NCBI GenBank assembly: GCA_900316575.1 | Contig: ONDJ01000008.1 | Coordinates: forward strand, 1-64,000 | DNA: 64,000 nt | Reading direction: 5' to 3' | Source: an uncultured Prevotellaceae bacterium | Lineage (GTDB): Bacteria > Bacteroidota > Bacteroidia > Bacteroidales > Bacteroidaceae | Shown here: positions 1 through 7,940 of the stretch, piece by piece | Position numbering within the stretch: the stretch's first letter is position 1 | How the letters are laid out: every line of letters starts with the position of its first letter | The notes under the pieces: model-generated | What the model saw: only the letters and a program-made list of their open reading frames with translations | Told to the model about the DNA's origin: nothing | Database searches by the model: none | Translations under genes and position numbers: made by a program

Positions 1-180
1 GTTGGCAGAAGCAGTGATTGTGAGCGTGGGAGTCGTGTTGAAGGTGATAACCTTTACATAGTTACCCGATGACGACTCATAAGTTCCGTCCGCTGGTGTC
101 AGGTTGGACACCTGCGCCTGCGCCGTCAAGCCTACCAAGAAGTAGACGAGCAGCGCAAAGAGAGAAGTAATCTTTCTCAT
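1..180 (-). CDS. Secreted protein, N-terminal 60 residues only (runs off left edge)
   Basis: The frame starts with ATG at 178-180 and stays open to base 1, so only the first 60 residues are seen. It begins MRKITSLFALLVYFLVGLTA and reaches an AQAQ cleavage-like site, a typical signal peptide; the mature part is Thr/Ser rich, as in beta-sandwich surface proteins. The first seven residues and the leader resemble the large T9SS protein at 31310, including a shared TTTATTAACYAAA box just before the ATG. A perfect Bacteroidetes promoter lies at 291-321. It is probably another T9SS cargo, but the sorting tail lies outside the window, so that is inference. Confidence 0.75.
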   Translation of the reverse strand, partial: MRKITSLFALLVYFLVGLTAQAQVSNLTPADGTYESSSGNYVKVITFNTTPTLTITASAN

Positions 181-290
181 TGTGAAATAAGGATTTAGTT
201 AATAAAATAGAATTGTTTAGGATTGATGTCCGTTTCCATGTGTTTGAGGGCTATAAGCTTGATTACATGCCATAAGTCCAAAAAGCGGGG

Positions 291-321
291 CAAAAGTATT
301 TTGCTTTTCACGATTGACAAA
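291..321 (-). promoter_or_regulatory. Bacteroidetes-type promoter for the left-edge secreted protein
   Basis: On the minus strand TTTG (318-321), exactly 19 bases, then TACTTTTG (291-298), matching the TTTG/TAnnTTTG consensus of the primary sigma factor of this phylum. The predicted start of transcription is near 284, giving a leader of about 100 nt before the ATG at 180. Confidence 0.75.
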
Positions 322-401
322 GGTTTTCTGCAAAAAATATTTCTTTGGAGTAAAAACTTCCATGAAAGGTGTAAAGTGAAAAGTCTGTTTTGCAAAGTCT
401 T

Positions 402-443
402 AGCCCTGGGAGCGTGGGCAAACATAGCTGCGCTCCCAGGGCT
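402..443 (-). terminator. 13-bp hairpin after the glycosyltransferase gene
   Basis: AGCCCTGGGAGCG (402-414) pairs perfectly with CGCTCCCAGGGCT (431-443). It overlaps the stop codon of the GT2 gene. There is no clear U run, so it may act as a weak terminator or 3-prime stabiliser. Its CTGGGAGCG module recurs at 3613-3654. Confidence 0.5.
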
Positions 444-1321
444 TAAGTGACCAGTAGGCCGAGTTTGTAGAGTTGGAAGAAAAGGAGGGATGGGCGGTGG
501 CTGAGTAGGTTGCGTCGCAAGAGGGGGCGGGTTAATTGGAAAAAAAGGCGGAAGACTCCTGCGAGATATAGGCGCGAAAGGCGATTTGCTACTCGGCTTA
601 AGGTTACTTGCTGTTGCACCCCTGCTGGCAACGTACGTAGGGTTTTCAGGGCTTCCTCGGTATGAGCAAGGAACTGGGTGTTGGTGTTGATGCCTGTGTG
701 GAGCAGGGGTGTGTCGGTGTGAAGGATGGTAAAACCTTGTTTCTGCAACTGGAGCCCGAAGAGTACGTCTTCGTAGCCATAGCCTTTGATGCTTTCGTCG
801 AAAACTACTTGTTGCATTACGCGTCGATGGACGAGCAACTGAAAAGTGGCAATGCGTTCGTAGGGATGGCGGTTGCGCCATGCAGCAGTGCGATAGCCTC
901 GGTGTTCGGCATGGTTTTCGTATTTGTAGCGAAGTTCGCAGCCAGCGGGTGCTGGTGGTGCGGGGTTGGTGAGCCGACCACAAACGACATCGGCTTTTTG
1001 TGCGGCGGCGAGATACTGAGCGAGGAAGTCTGGGCAGACTATTTGGGCATCGCTGTCGAGAAATAGGAGGAGTTCGCCGCGCGACTCCTTATATAATATA
1101 TTGCGTGCGTGTGCGCGACCTTGGTTCTCTTCGTTGCGCAGGGTGCGACACAAATTGTTTTTTTTCAAAGCTTGGATAGCGAAAGCAGCTGAAGTCTCAT
1201 CGCTGCCGTCATCAAGCACAATGATTTCAACGTCCTCGTTCAGCGCGTTGGCCTGTTGCGAAAGGTCGTTGACCAGGCGTGAGGGTGCGAAGTTGTGGGT
1301 GGGGATAAGGATGGAGAGCAT
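443..1321 (-). CDS. Glycosyltransferase family 2
   Basis: A 292-residue protein starting MLSILIPTHN, the classic first beta strand of GT-A fold GT2 enzymes. The nucleotide-binding VLDDGSDE segment comes near residue 38, the DxD-like FLDSDAQIV near residue 91, and an acceptor-side GYGYEDVLFG motif near residue 180; together these are the GT2 catalytic set. No membrane segment is evident, so it is likely cytoplasmic or peripheral and transfers a sugar from a nucleotide-sugar onto a lipid-linked or surface glycan. Donor and acceptor cannot be told. It lies 26 bases after the PorE-like gene and may be co-transcribed with it; a hairpin follows its stop codon. Length is usual for small GT2 enzymes. 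Confidence 0.85.
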   Translation of the reverse strand: MLSILIPTHNFAPSRLVNDLSQQANALNEDVEIIVLDDGSDETSAAFAIQALKKNNLCRTLRNEENQGRAHARNILYKESRGELLLFLDSDAQIVCPDFLAQYLAAAQKADVVCGRLTNPAPPAPAGCELRYKYENHAEHRGYRTAAWRNRHPYERIATFQLLVHRRVMQQVVFDESIKGYGYEDVLFGLQLQKQGFTILHTDTPLLHTGINTNTQFLAHTEEALKTLRTLPAGVQQQVTLSRVANRLSRLYLAGVFRLFFQLTRPLLRRNLLSHRPSLLFFQLYKLGLLVT

Positions 1322-1347
1322 AGACGCTGAGGTTGGGAGAGGGCGGT

Positions 1348-3453
1348 CTATTCTATCTCAAAGTATAAAATGTCGTCATCGCCTTCGGGCTGCAGGGCAT
1401 CTTCTTCGCGACGTGGCAAATTGGCTTGGCGCACAGCGGCGGGCAGCGGATTGCCATTGGCATCGAGGATGCCGTAGGTGGTGCGCAATACGCGGAACTC
1501 TGTGCGGCGATTGAGGCTGTTGCAGATGGCTTGCTGGGCGGTGTCGAGCTGCAAGATAAAGGCTTCGGTGAGTGTGTCGCCTTCGTGGAGGAAGGTGTAG
1601 GTTTCGGCCATTTTTTTGCTGACGACTTTGGGACGTGTTTCGCCATAGCCGTGGGCTTCGAGGCGGGCAGAGTCGGTGCCGTGGGCGATGAGGTAGTCCA
1701 CTACGCTTTGTGCGCGTCGCCAGGATAGGCCGAGGTTGAAGGTGTCGCTGCTGACATAGTCGGTATGTGCGGCAAGTTCGATGGTGATGTGTGGGTTCTC
1801 CTTGAGTGTGGTAAGCAGGCGGTTGAGGGCATCAACGCTTTCGGGCAGGAGGTCGGCTTTGCCAAATTCGTAGAAAATGCCGCGCACCAATACGGGGATG
1901 TTCATGGACGGGAGTGGGAACTGGAGCACATACTGATGTTCTTCGCTGATGGGGTGGTCGGCCTTGAGCGCGTTTTGCACACTGAGGTAATCTTTGCAGA
2001 CGGCGAGGAACACATAGTTGACACCAGGCTTGACCTCGCGCTCGAAAGAGCCGTCGGAAAGTACGCCGAGTTTTTCGTTTGTTCCATCGTCGCCCACCAT
2101 ATAGACTTGGGCTTCGGGCAATTCGTAGCCGTCGCGTTCGTAAACCCAGCCTTTCACGGTGTGGAGCGTTTCGGGATAGCTGAAGCTGAAAATCTTGTCC
2201 CAACCACGTCCGCCAGTGGTGCGATTGCTGCTGAAGTAACCGCGTTTGTGCAGTCCGTCGAATGTCATGCCAAAGTCATCGCCGTTGGAATTCATGGGTG
2301 CTGGCAGGTGCTCAACGCTCCATCGATGGGTAACGGTGTCCTCAACGGCACAATAAAGGTCGAGCCCGCCCATGCCTTCGCGTCCGTTGCTGGAAAAGTA
2401 GAGCTCGCCGTTGGGACGCAGGGTGGGGAACATTTCGTTGCCAGTGGTGTTGATGTCGGGACCGAGGTTTTCTACCGCTCCTACGCCATGGCCATTGAGG
2501 GGCACGCGCCAGATGTCGTAACCGCCATATCCGCCAGGCATGTCGCTAACGAAATAGAGGAAGTCGCCATCGGCATTGGGTGCGGGGTGGGCATAGTTGG
2601 AAAGCGTGTCGGCGGTGATTTTGAGTTGTTGGGGCTTGCTCCACGAGGCATCGCTGCGTTGGCTCGTCCAAATCTCAGCCATGCGGGGATATTCGGGGTC
2701 GGTGCGGCAGACGGTGAGATACATGGTGCGCCCGTCGGCACTGAAGGCGCAGGCACCTTCGTCGTATTCCGTATTGAGGCCGCCCTCCACTTCTTGCGGA
2801 CGAAGCCAATTGCCGTGCTCGTTTTGCTTGGCAAACCAAATGTCGCCAGCCATTTCGCCCGTGATACCGCTGAGCTCCTCGCCCGTGACTTGGCGGCGCG
2901 TGGTGCTGAAATAGAGTTGTGGCACATCGCCTGGCAAAAGTGCGGGGCTGTAGTCGGCGCGGGTGCCGTTGAATAGACCTTCGGGGCGAATGGTCCATGC
3001 AGAGCCTTCGGCTTTGAGGCGTGGAGCACTTTCGCACGAAGCCATGCCGTACCAAGCGGCGGAGTCGTTGGGATGTAGGTTGAGGTATTCTTGGTAAGCA
3101 CGCGCAGCACTCTTGTAGTCTCCCTGATAGCGAAACATGTCACCTTGGCGCAAAAAGGTGAGTGTGTCGGTAAGTCCAAAGCGTTCGGCACTGCGATAGG
3201 CTCCAAGGGCGCGGGCGGTGTAGCCGTAGGCGCGATAACATTCGCCCATCTTGTATTGAAGCAGTCCGCGGCGGGCTTTGTCTTTATTGGGGGTTAGGTT
3301 GTAGGCATGGCGATATTGTCCTGCCGCCTCGGCATATTCGCCGAGTGCAAGAGCCGCGTCGCCGCGCCGTTCAGCTTTTTCGGACGTGGCGCACGAAGTG
3401 AATAGCCACGATAGCGTGGAGAGAATAAGTATTGTGCGAATGAGGCGTACCAT
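1348..3453 (-). CDS. porE: PorE-like OmpA-family lipoprotein (TPR, beta-propeller, CRD, OmpA)
   Basis: 701 residues. A signal peptide ends in the lipobox LFTSC, so the mature protein is lipidated at the Cys in the outer membrane. Domains in order: TPR-like helices (about 25-150, with repeated A..Y...L.P patterns), a PD40/WD40-like propeller (about 150-410, strands such as LYFSTTRR, LYFVSDMPGG, LYFSSNGREG), a carboxypeptidase-regulatory-like sandwich (about 430-510) and a C-terminal OmpA peptidoglycan-binding domain (about 530-650, IELAAHTDYVSS and RRAQSVVDYLIAHG). This order is that described for Porphyromonas gingivalis PorE, a T9SS part that anchors the machinery to peptidoglycan. The many T9SS-tailed proteins nearby agree with that role. 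Other OmpA-PD40 lipoproteins share parts of the layout, so the symbol is likely but not certain. Confidence 0.7.
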   Translation of the reverse strand: MVRLIRTILILSTLSWLFTSCATSEKAERRGDAALALGEYAEAAGQYRHAYNLTPNKDKARRGLLQYKMGECYRAYGYTARALGAYRSAERFGLTDTLTFLRQGDMFRYQGDYKSAARAYQEYLNLHPNDSAAWYGMASCESAPRLKAEGSAWTIRPEGLFNGTRADYSPALLPGDVPQLYFSTTRRQVTGEELSGITGEMAGDIWFAKQNEHGNWLRPQEVEGGLNTEYDEGACAFSADGRTMYLTVCRTDPEYPRMAEIWTSQRSDASWSKPQQLKITADTLSNYAHPAPNADGDFLYFVSDMPGGYGGYDIWRVPLNGHGVGAVENLGPDINTTGNEMFPTLRPNGELYFSSNGREGMGGLDLYCAVEDTVTHRWSVEHLPAPMNSNGDDFGMTFDGLHKRGYFSSNRTTGGRGWDKIFSFSYPETLHTVKGWVYERDGYELPEAQVYMVGDDGTNEKLGVLSDGSFEREVKPGVNYVFLAVCKDYLSVQNALKADHPISEEHQYVLQFPLPSMNIPVLVRGIFYEFGKADLLPESVDALNRLLTTLKENPHITIELAAHTDYVSSDTFNLGLSWRRAQSVVDYLIAHGTDSARLEAHGYGETRPKVVSKKMAETYTFLHEGDTLTEAFILQLDTAQQAICNSLNRRTEFRVLRTTYGILDANGNPLPAAVRQANLPRREEDALQPEGDDDILYFEIE

Positions 3454-3557
3454 TACTTATATAAAACACGCAAAGGGGCTTTTTATTGTTTGTTTGGGCT
3501 TAAAAAGCGTTGATTTTGGGTGGTGTGCGTGCTTGTGACGCCTACACGCCTATATAT

Positions 3558-3654
3558 AACGTTTGCCAGCTCCCTCAATAGGAGCTGGCAAACGTTTGCA
3601 GGCGAGACGCCTGCGCTCCTAGGTCACACGCTTCAGGTAGCCTGCGCTCCCAGG
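3558..3654. repeat. Cluster of REP-like hairpins downstream of the GH84 gene
   Basis: Three structures in 97 bases. AACGTTTGCCAGCTCC (3558-3573) pairs perfectly with its complement at 3581-3596 around a 7-base loop. GCAGGCG (3598-3604) pairs with CGCCTGC (3608-3614). Then two near-identical copies of CCTGCGCTCC(T/C)AGG end near 3623 and 3654. The GCAGGCG/CGCCTGC stem is found again at 14646-14662. It lies just past the stop of the GH84 gene and may end transcription, though no U run is seen. Confidence 0.6.
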
Positions 3655-3671
3655 AAAGAAGGATCGTATTG

Positions 3672-6600
3672 CTAATAAATGACTTTGCGTCCATTGTGGA
3701 TATAGATGCCGCCAGATAGTGGCTGTGCAACGGGGCGGCCTTGGAGGTCGTAGAAGTTGGCACTATTTGAAGCACTCGTTGTCAGTACCTGTCGGAGGGA
3801 CGTAGGTAGCAGACTGGTCTCGTCGGTTTGTTCTGCGATTTCATACACGACGGGAGCTACCGTGTTCCACGAAAGACGCAAAGCATAAGCATCGGGATGC
3901 TCGGTGAGATCGACTGTTTGCACGCATTGTGATAGATTGGCAAGGTGTGTCCATGTCTGTCCGTCGGCAGTGATGTCAATGCTGACTCCGCCTGGTGTTT
4001 GGCTACCGCTATAGATGGTGAGCGCTGTAGTGGGGTTGGGCTGTACGAAGCGGTAAACAATGCTATTAGTTGCGGTAGAAGCCGATGTGTTTGCCGTGGC
4101 ATCAACAGCCTGAGCGAGGGCGTTTCCATTGCCATCAACACAGCGCGGAGAGGAAATGCTCTGCTTGTTGACTTCCATTTCGAAGAGACGTAGCCATTTG
4201 GCTGTGTTGGCATTGGTGACACGCAGGCGAACATACTTTGCTGTGGTTTCTGCGCCGTCAAAGTCGATGTATTTCATTTCGCTACCACTTTCAATGGCAT
4301 AGGATGCATCGAGCGAGAAGGTGGTGGTACTGGTGCCTTTTACTTTCAGCGCTGTCCAAGATGAGCCATTTGCAGAAACTTCAACGCGAGCACCGTTGGC
4401 GTAGTCGCCATTCTTCGTTCCGAAGCAAATGCGCACGTCGTGGATGGTGGTGCTTTCAGCAAGATTGAGCATATAGGTGTCGCCATTGGCTTGGTTTTTC
4501 TTGACAGCCCACCATGTGGTGTAGTTGCCATCGGTGAGGTTGGCAAGGGGCTGGTCTTCGGCATTGTCGCCCGAAGGAACAGAGACACTGCTGATGGTAG
4601 GTAGCGTTTCGGCGGTGACGGAGAACATACGCGAACTCATCGTAGTGGTCTTACTTTCGCTGTCGGTGTTGACGAAGATGATGTATTTCACAAAACCTTG
4701 GGGCAGGCTACCATCGTTTTCGAGCGTGGTCCATGTGCGGAAGTCTTCGCTGTAGCGTACTTCATATTGCGAGCGCAGGGTTTCGTCGATGGTCAATGTG
4801 CCTACGCGGATGGCTTGCGGCAAACTGATGCCAATGAACTTACCAGCAGGAACGACCATAGACGTTCCACTGAGGTAGTAGGCCGCTGTGGATGAGCTAT
4901 AGTGAGCTTTGAGTTTCGTGGAAGATTCGTTGCCAAGGTTTTGAATAGGCATTTGTTTCTGTCCGGCCGTGCTGAAAGCCGTGCTGAGAATGTTTCCTTT
5001 GAGCCACGACATGAAGGGATAGAAGAACTTGTGAGAGGCCTGCGACTGGCGGCTTGAAACGCTGATGCCGCTGCCCATGCCTTCAAGTGCATAGGCGGTG
5101 TAGTCGGTGTTGGTTTCAAGGCTTGCTATTTGTTCCAAGGCTGCAACGTAGCCAGGCCAACGCTCGTCAAAGCTGGCTGTGCTCTGAGCTGCATCCATCA
5201 TGCGGAGTGTGATGGCAGTCATGGTCTGAAGCTTGAGTAGCCATGGGGCGATGTCGTGGTAGAGCAGGCGGTCGCTCTCGCGCGGACTTTCCTTGTAGGC
5301 TACAAACTTGGTGCAAAGAGCTTGAAGAAGCTCCATGCGCTCGCGCAGTTGCTTGCTATAATTGTTTGAAGCAGAGGTGATGCGCGTTTTTACACTGTTG
5401 AGCAGGTTGCCAAAATCGGTGGGGTCGTTCCATCGAAGATAGTCGGAAAGAAGCTTAAAGTCTTCGGCATCGTCATTGCCAACAACAGCCTTGACAGCAG
5501 CTTCGTAGCTCTGGGCATTATTGAAAGCATTAGTGTGCCAGCTATAGTCGGCCACACTGAATAGGGCAACTTTAGACAGCTCGCCTTCCTGCATAGGATT
5601 GCTCACGATGCCGATGCCGCCTGTGAGCGATGAGGGAACTGTGCCATTGCTGTTGACGGCAGGCATTTCAAAGAAGTTGGCGTACATGTCCTTGGTGTAG
5701 ATCTGTCCGTCGGCGTTGTCGTTGCAGGGATAGTTCCACCACCAAGCTACATCGCGACCAAGATATTGGCGGACTACATTGAGGTCGCTGCTATTGGGGA
5801 TGCTCCATACGCCCCAGCCCGTGGTATAGATCACTACATTTTTTGGCGTTGAAGCAAGGGCGGTATAGAAACCTTCGCGCTCGGAAGCTCCAACCCAGCT
5901 GGTGGCATAGATCTGAGGCACGAAGTGCACTGGGCGAACGGTATCCTCAGGAGCAGCCCCTGCTACATTGTATTTTGCTTCAAGTCCGCGCTGAACAGCG
6001 GTGAGGCGGTCGGCATTGAGCTGATATTGGCTGCTGTTGGGCAGGCCTACGTCGTCAACAAATACGGCAAACTGGCGCACGCCAAGGTTGTACATCTTGT
6101 CGAATTTGCCCAAAATGTCGTTTACGACAGTAGAGCTGTTGATGAAATTGTTTCCCGGATGGATGGCCCAGATGAAGTTAACCTTTGTGGCGGCAGACTG
6201 CTGAGTGATTTCGCGCACCATGGCTTGAGAGAGCCAGCCGTTCTCCTCTTGCTTAGCTGTGATGCTTGTGGGATAGGGGGCAGTCCATTGCTCAGAGTGA
6301 TAGGGGTCGCTCTTAGCGCCATAGAGATAGGTGTTCATCTTGTAGCGCATCATGAAACGCATGAGGTCTTTCTTTACGCTGATGCTATAGGGATAGCCGT
6401 AATAGCCTTCCACGAGTCCGCGGCTCTGCAAGTCAGCCCAGTCGTTGATGGTGACGGCGGGCATGGCTTCGGGCGCGTATTGGTCCATCATCTGCTCTAC
6501 AGAAGCCAGACCGAAGAAAACGGCATCGGTGTTCTCGCCCAAAACGAGTAGGCGAGCATATTCGCCCGATTTCCAGAGGCGTATGGTGTGGCGGTCGTAC

Positions 6601-6938
6601 TTCCCGCTTTGTGTTAAAGCACTGCGGTCAAGACCTATGGATGTGGCTTGATTGTCAGCTGCACCATTGCTGCCACCAATGCCGAGAAGAATGTTGGAAG
6701 TGTTGGTTTTGATCCCTGCTGAATAGGTGCACGTCAAGCCATGTTCGCCCAAAATCCCTTCAAGGCGGTTCTTGGTGGCTTGGTCTATGCCGCTCTCACA
6801 AACAACGTTAACATCGGTGGTGAAAGCTACGGTTCCCGATTGCGGTGTGATGCTCTGCGGCACGGGATAGATGGTATAAGTTTGCGCCGAAATGGTCAGT
6901 AAACAGCACCAAAGCGTTAGTGTAAAGAGTTTTTTCAT
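3672..6938 (-). CDS. GH84 beta-N-acetylglucosaminidase with discoidin-like domains and T9SS tail
   Basis: 1088 residues with a signal peptide (MKKLFTLTLWCCLLTISAQ). An N-terminal GH20b/GH84-type domain (about 20-165) leads into the GH84 barrel: RGLVEGYYGYPYS (173-185), KMNTYLYGAKSDPYH, and the catalytic Asp pair in VFVDDVG (D295-D296), as in BtGH84 and NagJ, which use substrate-assisted catalysis to remove GlcNAc. Beyond about 600 come helical and F5/8C (discoidin)-like modules; SLPQAIRVGTLTID and ATTWWAV-like strands are visible. The protein ends in a T9SS sorting tail, YDLQGRPVAQPLSGGIYIHN followed by GRKVIY. It is therefore probably exported and attached to the surface, where it trims mucin or other GlcNAc-bearing glycans. 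No linked SusCD pair is present. Confidence 0.88.
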   Translation of the reverse strand: MKKLFTLTLWCCLLTISAQTYTIYPVPQSITPQSGTVAFTTDVNVVCESGIDQATKNRLEGILGEHGLTCTYSAGIKTNTSNILLGIGGSNGAADNQATSIGLDRSALTQSGKYDRHTIRLWKSGEYARLLVLGENTDAVFFGLASVEQMMDQYAPEAMPAVTINDWADLQSRGLVEGYYGYPYSISVKKDLMRFMMRYKMNTYLYGAKSDPYHSEQWTAPYPTSITAKQEENGWLSQAMVREITQQSAATKVNFIWAIHPGNNFINSSTVVNDILGKFDKMYNLGVRQFAVFVDDVGLPNSSQYQLNADRLTAVQRGLEAKYNVAGAAPEDTVRPVHFVPQIYATSWVGASEREGFYTALASTPKNVVIYTTGWGVWSIPNSSDLNVVRQYLGRDVAWWWNYPCNDNADGQIYTKDMYANFFEMPAVNSNGTVPSSLTGGIGIVSNPMQEGELSKVALFSVADYSWHTNAFNNAQSYEAAVKAVVGNDDAEDFKLLSDYLRWNDPTDFGNLLNSVKTRITSASNNYSKQLRERMELLQALCTKFVAYKESPRESDRLLYHDIAPWLLKLQTMTAITLRMMDAAQSTASFDERWPGYVAALEQIASLETNTDYTAYALEGMGSGISVSSRQSQASHKFFYPFMSWLKGNILSTAFSTAGQKQMPIQNLGNESSTKLKAHYSSSTAAYYLSGTSMVVPAGKFIGISLPQAIRVGTLTIDETLRSQYEVRYSEDFRTWTTLENDGSLPQGFVKYIIFVNTDSESKTTTMSSRMFSVTAETLPTISSVSVPSGDNAEDQPLANLTDGNYTTWWAVKKNQANGDTYMLNLAESTTIHDVRICFGTKNGDYANGARVEVSANGSSWTALKVKGTSTTTFSLDASYAIESGSEMKYIDFDGAETTAKYVRLRVTNANTAKWLRLFEMEVNKQSISSPRCVDGNGNALAQAVDATANTSASTATNSIVYRFVQPNPTTALTIYSGSQTPGGVSIDITADGQTWTHLANLSQCVQTVDLTEHPDAYALRLSWNTVAPVVYEIAEQTDETSLLPTSLRQVLTTSASNSANFYDLQGRPVAQPLSGGIYIHNGRKVIY

Positions 6939-7013
6939 CGTTAGTAAGGTTTATATGTTTCTTTATGACTTTTTTGAGAGGAGTAGGGGAAAGCGTTTTT
7001 GTAAGGACCGAGA

Positions 7014-7820
7014 TTATTTTATAGCCTCCTCAAGTGCTCGTTGAAAATCGGGCGAGAAAAACTTTTTGGCTTTAGATAAAGGAACGCGAGCCTGTGGATG
7101 GCTGAGGAAATGATCCTGTAGTTCGCCTTCGGAGTATTGGAAGACGACTTTGTCGCCTTCTATCCAAGGCGATGTTTCGGGGAGTTTGTTTACGCCTTGG
7201 TCCATGGGCGAAAAGCTTTTGGGGCTAATATAGCGGGTGAGCTGTTGGAAGTCGTCGGCTTCGTGGCTTTCCATGAGTCCTTGCATGACTAATACAGCTA
7301 AGCTCCGAGGGTGGTCGGCAGAAAACATGTCGTAGCCGAAAATTTTGCCTGTAGGTTTTATGAAAGTAGCTCCGATGTGAGTGGTGCTTTCTTTCCTTCC
7401 TTCAAAAGTTTCTGTGGAGATTGTGAATGACACGTAGGCAGCCGTTTCATCTACCTTACGTACCGTGATGCGGTAGGCATATCCATCGGGGTGGTTCTTT
7501 AGCATCTCTTTCCCCGTTTCATACTTCTTGAAAAAAGCTTCGGCAAACGAGTCAGGTCCCGCCATAGCTGTAGTATCCGTGAGTCCCAACTGTCCGCCAA
7601 TCCATTGCTTGACGCTGCGCACCATGAGTGGGTCGCCACTATCGGGATAGTCCACGTCAAGCGCAGCAGTAACAGAAGCCTTGTCGCCTTCGGTGTAAGT
7701 GGTGGAATCCTTCACGGTTTCGATGGCAACACTCTCGTGTGAAAACATGTTGCACGCTACAAAAAGAGGAGAAAAGCAAACCGCAAAGAATAATATGAAT
7801 GATAGGAAAGTGTGTCTCAT
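7014..7820 (-). CDS. DUF3298/RsiV-like lipoprotein
   Basis: 268 residues with a lipoprotein signal (lipobox LFVAC near residue 23). The middle holds a DUF4163-like region and the C-terminal half the DUF3298 pattern, with PWIEGDKVVFQYSEGELQ near residue 220 followed by a VPLSKAKKF-type closing strand. Such proteins sit in the envelope; RsiV of Bacillus, a relative, is an anti-sigma factor that binds lysozyme, but no sigma factor gene is next door and the N-terminal anti-sigma part is absent, so no function is claimed. TATCTTTG at 7840-7847 (minus) is a likely -7 element. The gene stands alone between the GH84 gene and the helicase. Confidence 0.6.
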   Translation of the reverse strand: MRHTFLSFILFFAVCFSPLFVACNMFSHESVAIETVKDSTTYTEGDKASVTAALDVDYPDSGDPLMVRSVKQWIGGQLGLTDTTAMAGPDSFAEAFFKKYETGKEMLKNHPDGYAYRITVRKVDETAAYVSFTISTETFEGRKESTTHIGATFIKPTGKIFGYDMFSADHPRSLAVLVMQGLMESHEADDFQQLTRYISPKSFSPMDQGVNKLPETSPWIEGDKVVFQYSEGELQDHFLSHPQARVPLSKAKKFFSPDFQRALEEAIK

Positions 7821-7940
7821 GGATACAATCTTTTCGGGGCAAAGATATAATTATTTACAAAAAAGGAAACGCTTTTAAGCTATAATTCTATATGCTTGCG
7901 GGTTCAGGGCAGTTCCTTTTCGTAGAAAGGGCGGTCGTCT

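Noticed and set aside
1765..2976. 403-codon plus-strand open frame opposite the PorE-like gene
   Set aside because: Fully antisense to a gene with clear domains; composition mirrors the other strand, and there is no promoter or family motif.
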